A stretch of DNA of 64,000 nt from Aeriscardovia sp. (GTDB lineage: Bacteria > Actinomycetota > Actinomycetes > Actinomycetales > Bifidobacteriaceae): NCBI GenBank assembly GCA_017405305.1, contig JAFRAT010000001.1, forward strand, positions 1 through 64,000, given 5' to 3'. Shown here one piece after another: positions 63,979 to 64,000 of the stretch; the stretch's first letter is position 1; every line of letters begins with the position of its first letter. The translations under genes and the position numbers were made by a program. The notes under the pieces were generated by a model, which did no database searches, was not told the origin of the DNA, and was given only the letters and a program-made list of their open reading frames with translations.

Positions 63979-64000
63979 TCAGAATCCTGGATCGTCGGAC
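63979..64000 (-). CDS. ssb: C-terminal end of a probable single-stranded DNA-binding protein (partial)
   Basis: Only seven codons are in the window: the last read SDDPGF and a stop at 63979-63981. The acidic tip ending in Phe and the position directly upstream of rpsR fit SSB, whose tail recruits repair and replication proteins. The tip differs from the common DDDIPF. Identification rests on context plus six residues. Confidence 0.55.

Noticed and set aside
1-64000. CRISPR arrays, insertion sequences, rRNA operon
   Set aside because: No regularly spaced direct repeats, transposase-like frames with inverted ends, or rRNA sequence were seen while reading the window.

Overview
The window comes from a GC-rich actinobacterium, most likely Bifidobacterium or a close relative in the Bifidobacteriaceae. 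This rests on gene content and order, not on a search. The main signs are the dacB-tilS-hpt-ftsH-folE-folP-folBK-DUF3180 cluster, DUF177-rpmF-rnc next to a DivIVA-like coiled-coil gene, a DUF3039 gene, a MurA with Asp in place of the catalytic Cys, and several putative leaderless promoters. Almost everything is chromosomal core; there is no intact prophage, insertion sequence or CRISPR array.

Layout. At 1-2219 (minus) lies the 5' part of a large secreted Cna_B-repeat surface protein with a seven-G run inside its start region. A gene-poor 1.5 kb follows, then ettA and a TesB-type thioesterase (3750-6432, plus). A decayed patch (6433-7995) precedes a ten-gene minus-strand cluster (7996-19350): AI-2E-type permease, processive GT2, dacB, tilS, hpt, ftsH, folE, folP, folB-folK fusion and DUF3180. 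It contains seven stop/start overlaps or gaps under 15 bases. Next come a second GT2, galE, rdgB, rph, a Pr6Pr-like membrane protein, pncB, a small unknown gene, an APC permease and DUF3039 (19488-28485). The plus-strand group 28587-31207 (coiled-coil protein, DUF177, rpmF, rnc) faces an ABC-F ATPase; cysS follows.

After a 1.87 kb gene-free stretch come ffh, an EEP-domain membrane protein, and rpsP-khpA-rimM-(unknown membrane protein)-trmD (36758-42744). A frameshifted nitroreductase-like gene, rsmD, recG, rpmB, ddl, gpsA, a PlsC-type acyltransferase, murA, a metallophosphoesterase, tRNA-Gln, tRNA-Glu and gltX occupy 43380-56077 on the minus strand.

The region 56078-58074 has no intact gene but carries recognisable wreckage: an XRE helix-turn-helix fragment, an ImmA/IrrE-type HEIGH metallopeptidase fragment, and a DUF4417-like protein broken over at least three frames. 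It looks like the relic of a mobile element or accessory module next to tRNA genes. Beyond it are an ABC substrate-binding protein and permease with no ATPase gene beside them, a histidine-phosphatase, a GtrA-like protein, an L,D-transpeptidase, rplI, rpsR and the last codons of a probable ssb.

Themes: cell-wall building (murA, ddl, dacB, L,D-transpeptidase, two GT2 proteins, GtrA), translation and tRNA maturation, folate synthesis, and NAD/nucleotide salvage. Starts were moved from the longest ORF where a ribosome-binding site, family length or an overlap with a neighbour argued for it. All functional names are from reading motifs by eye; no database search was run.
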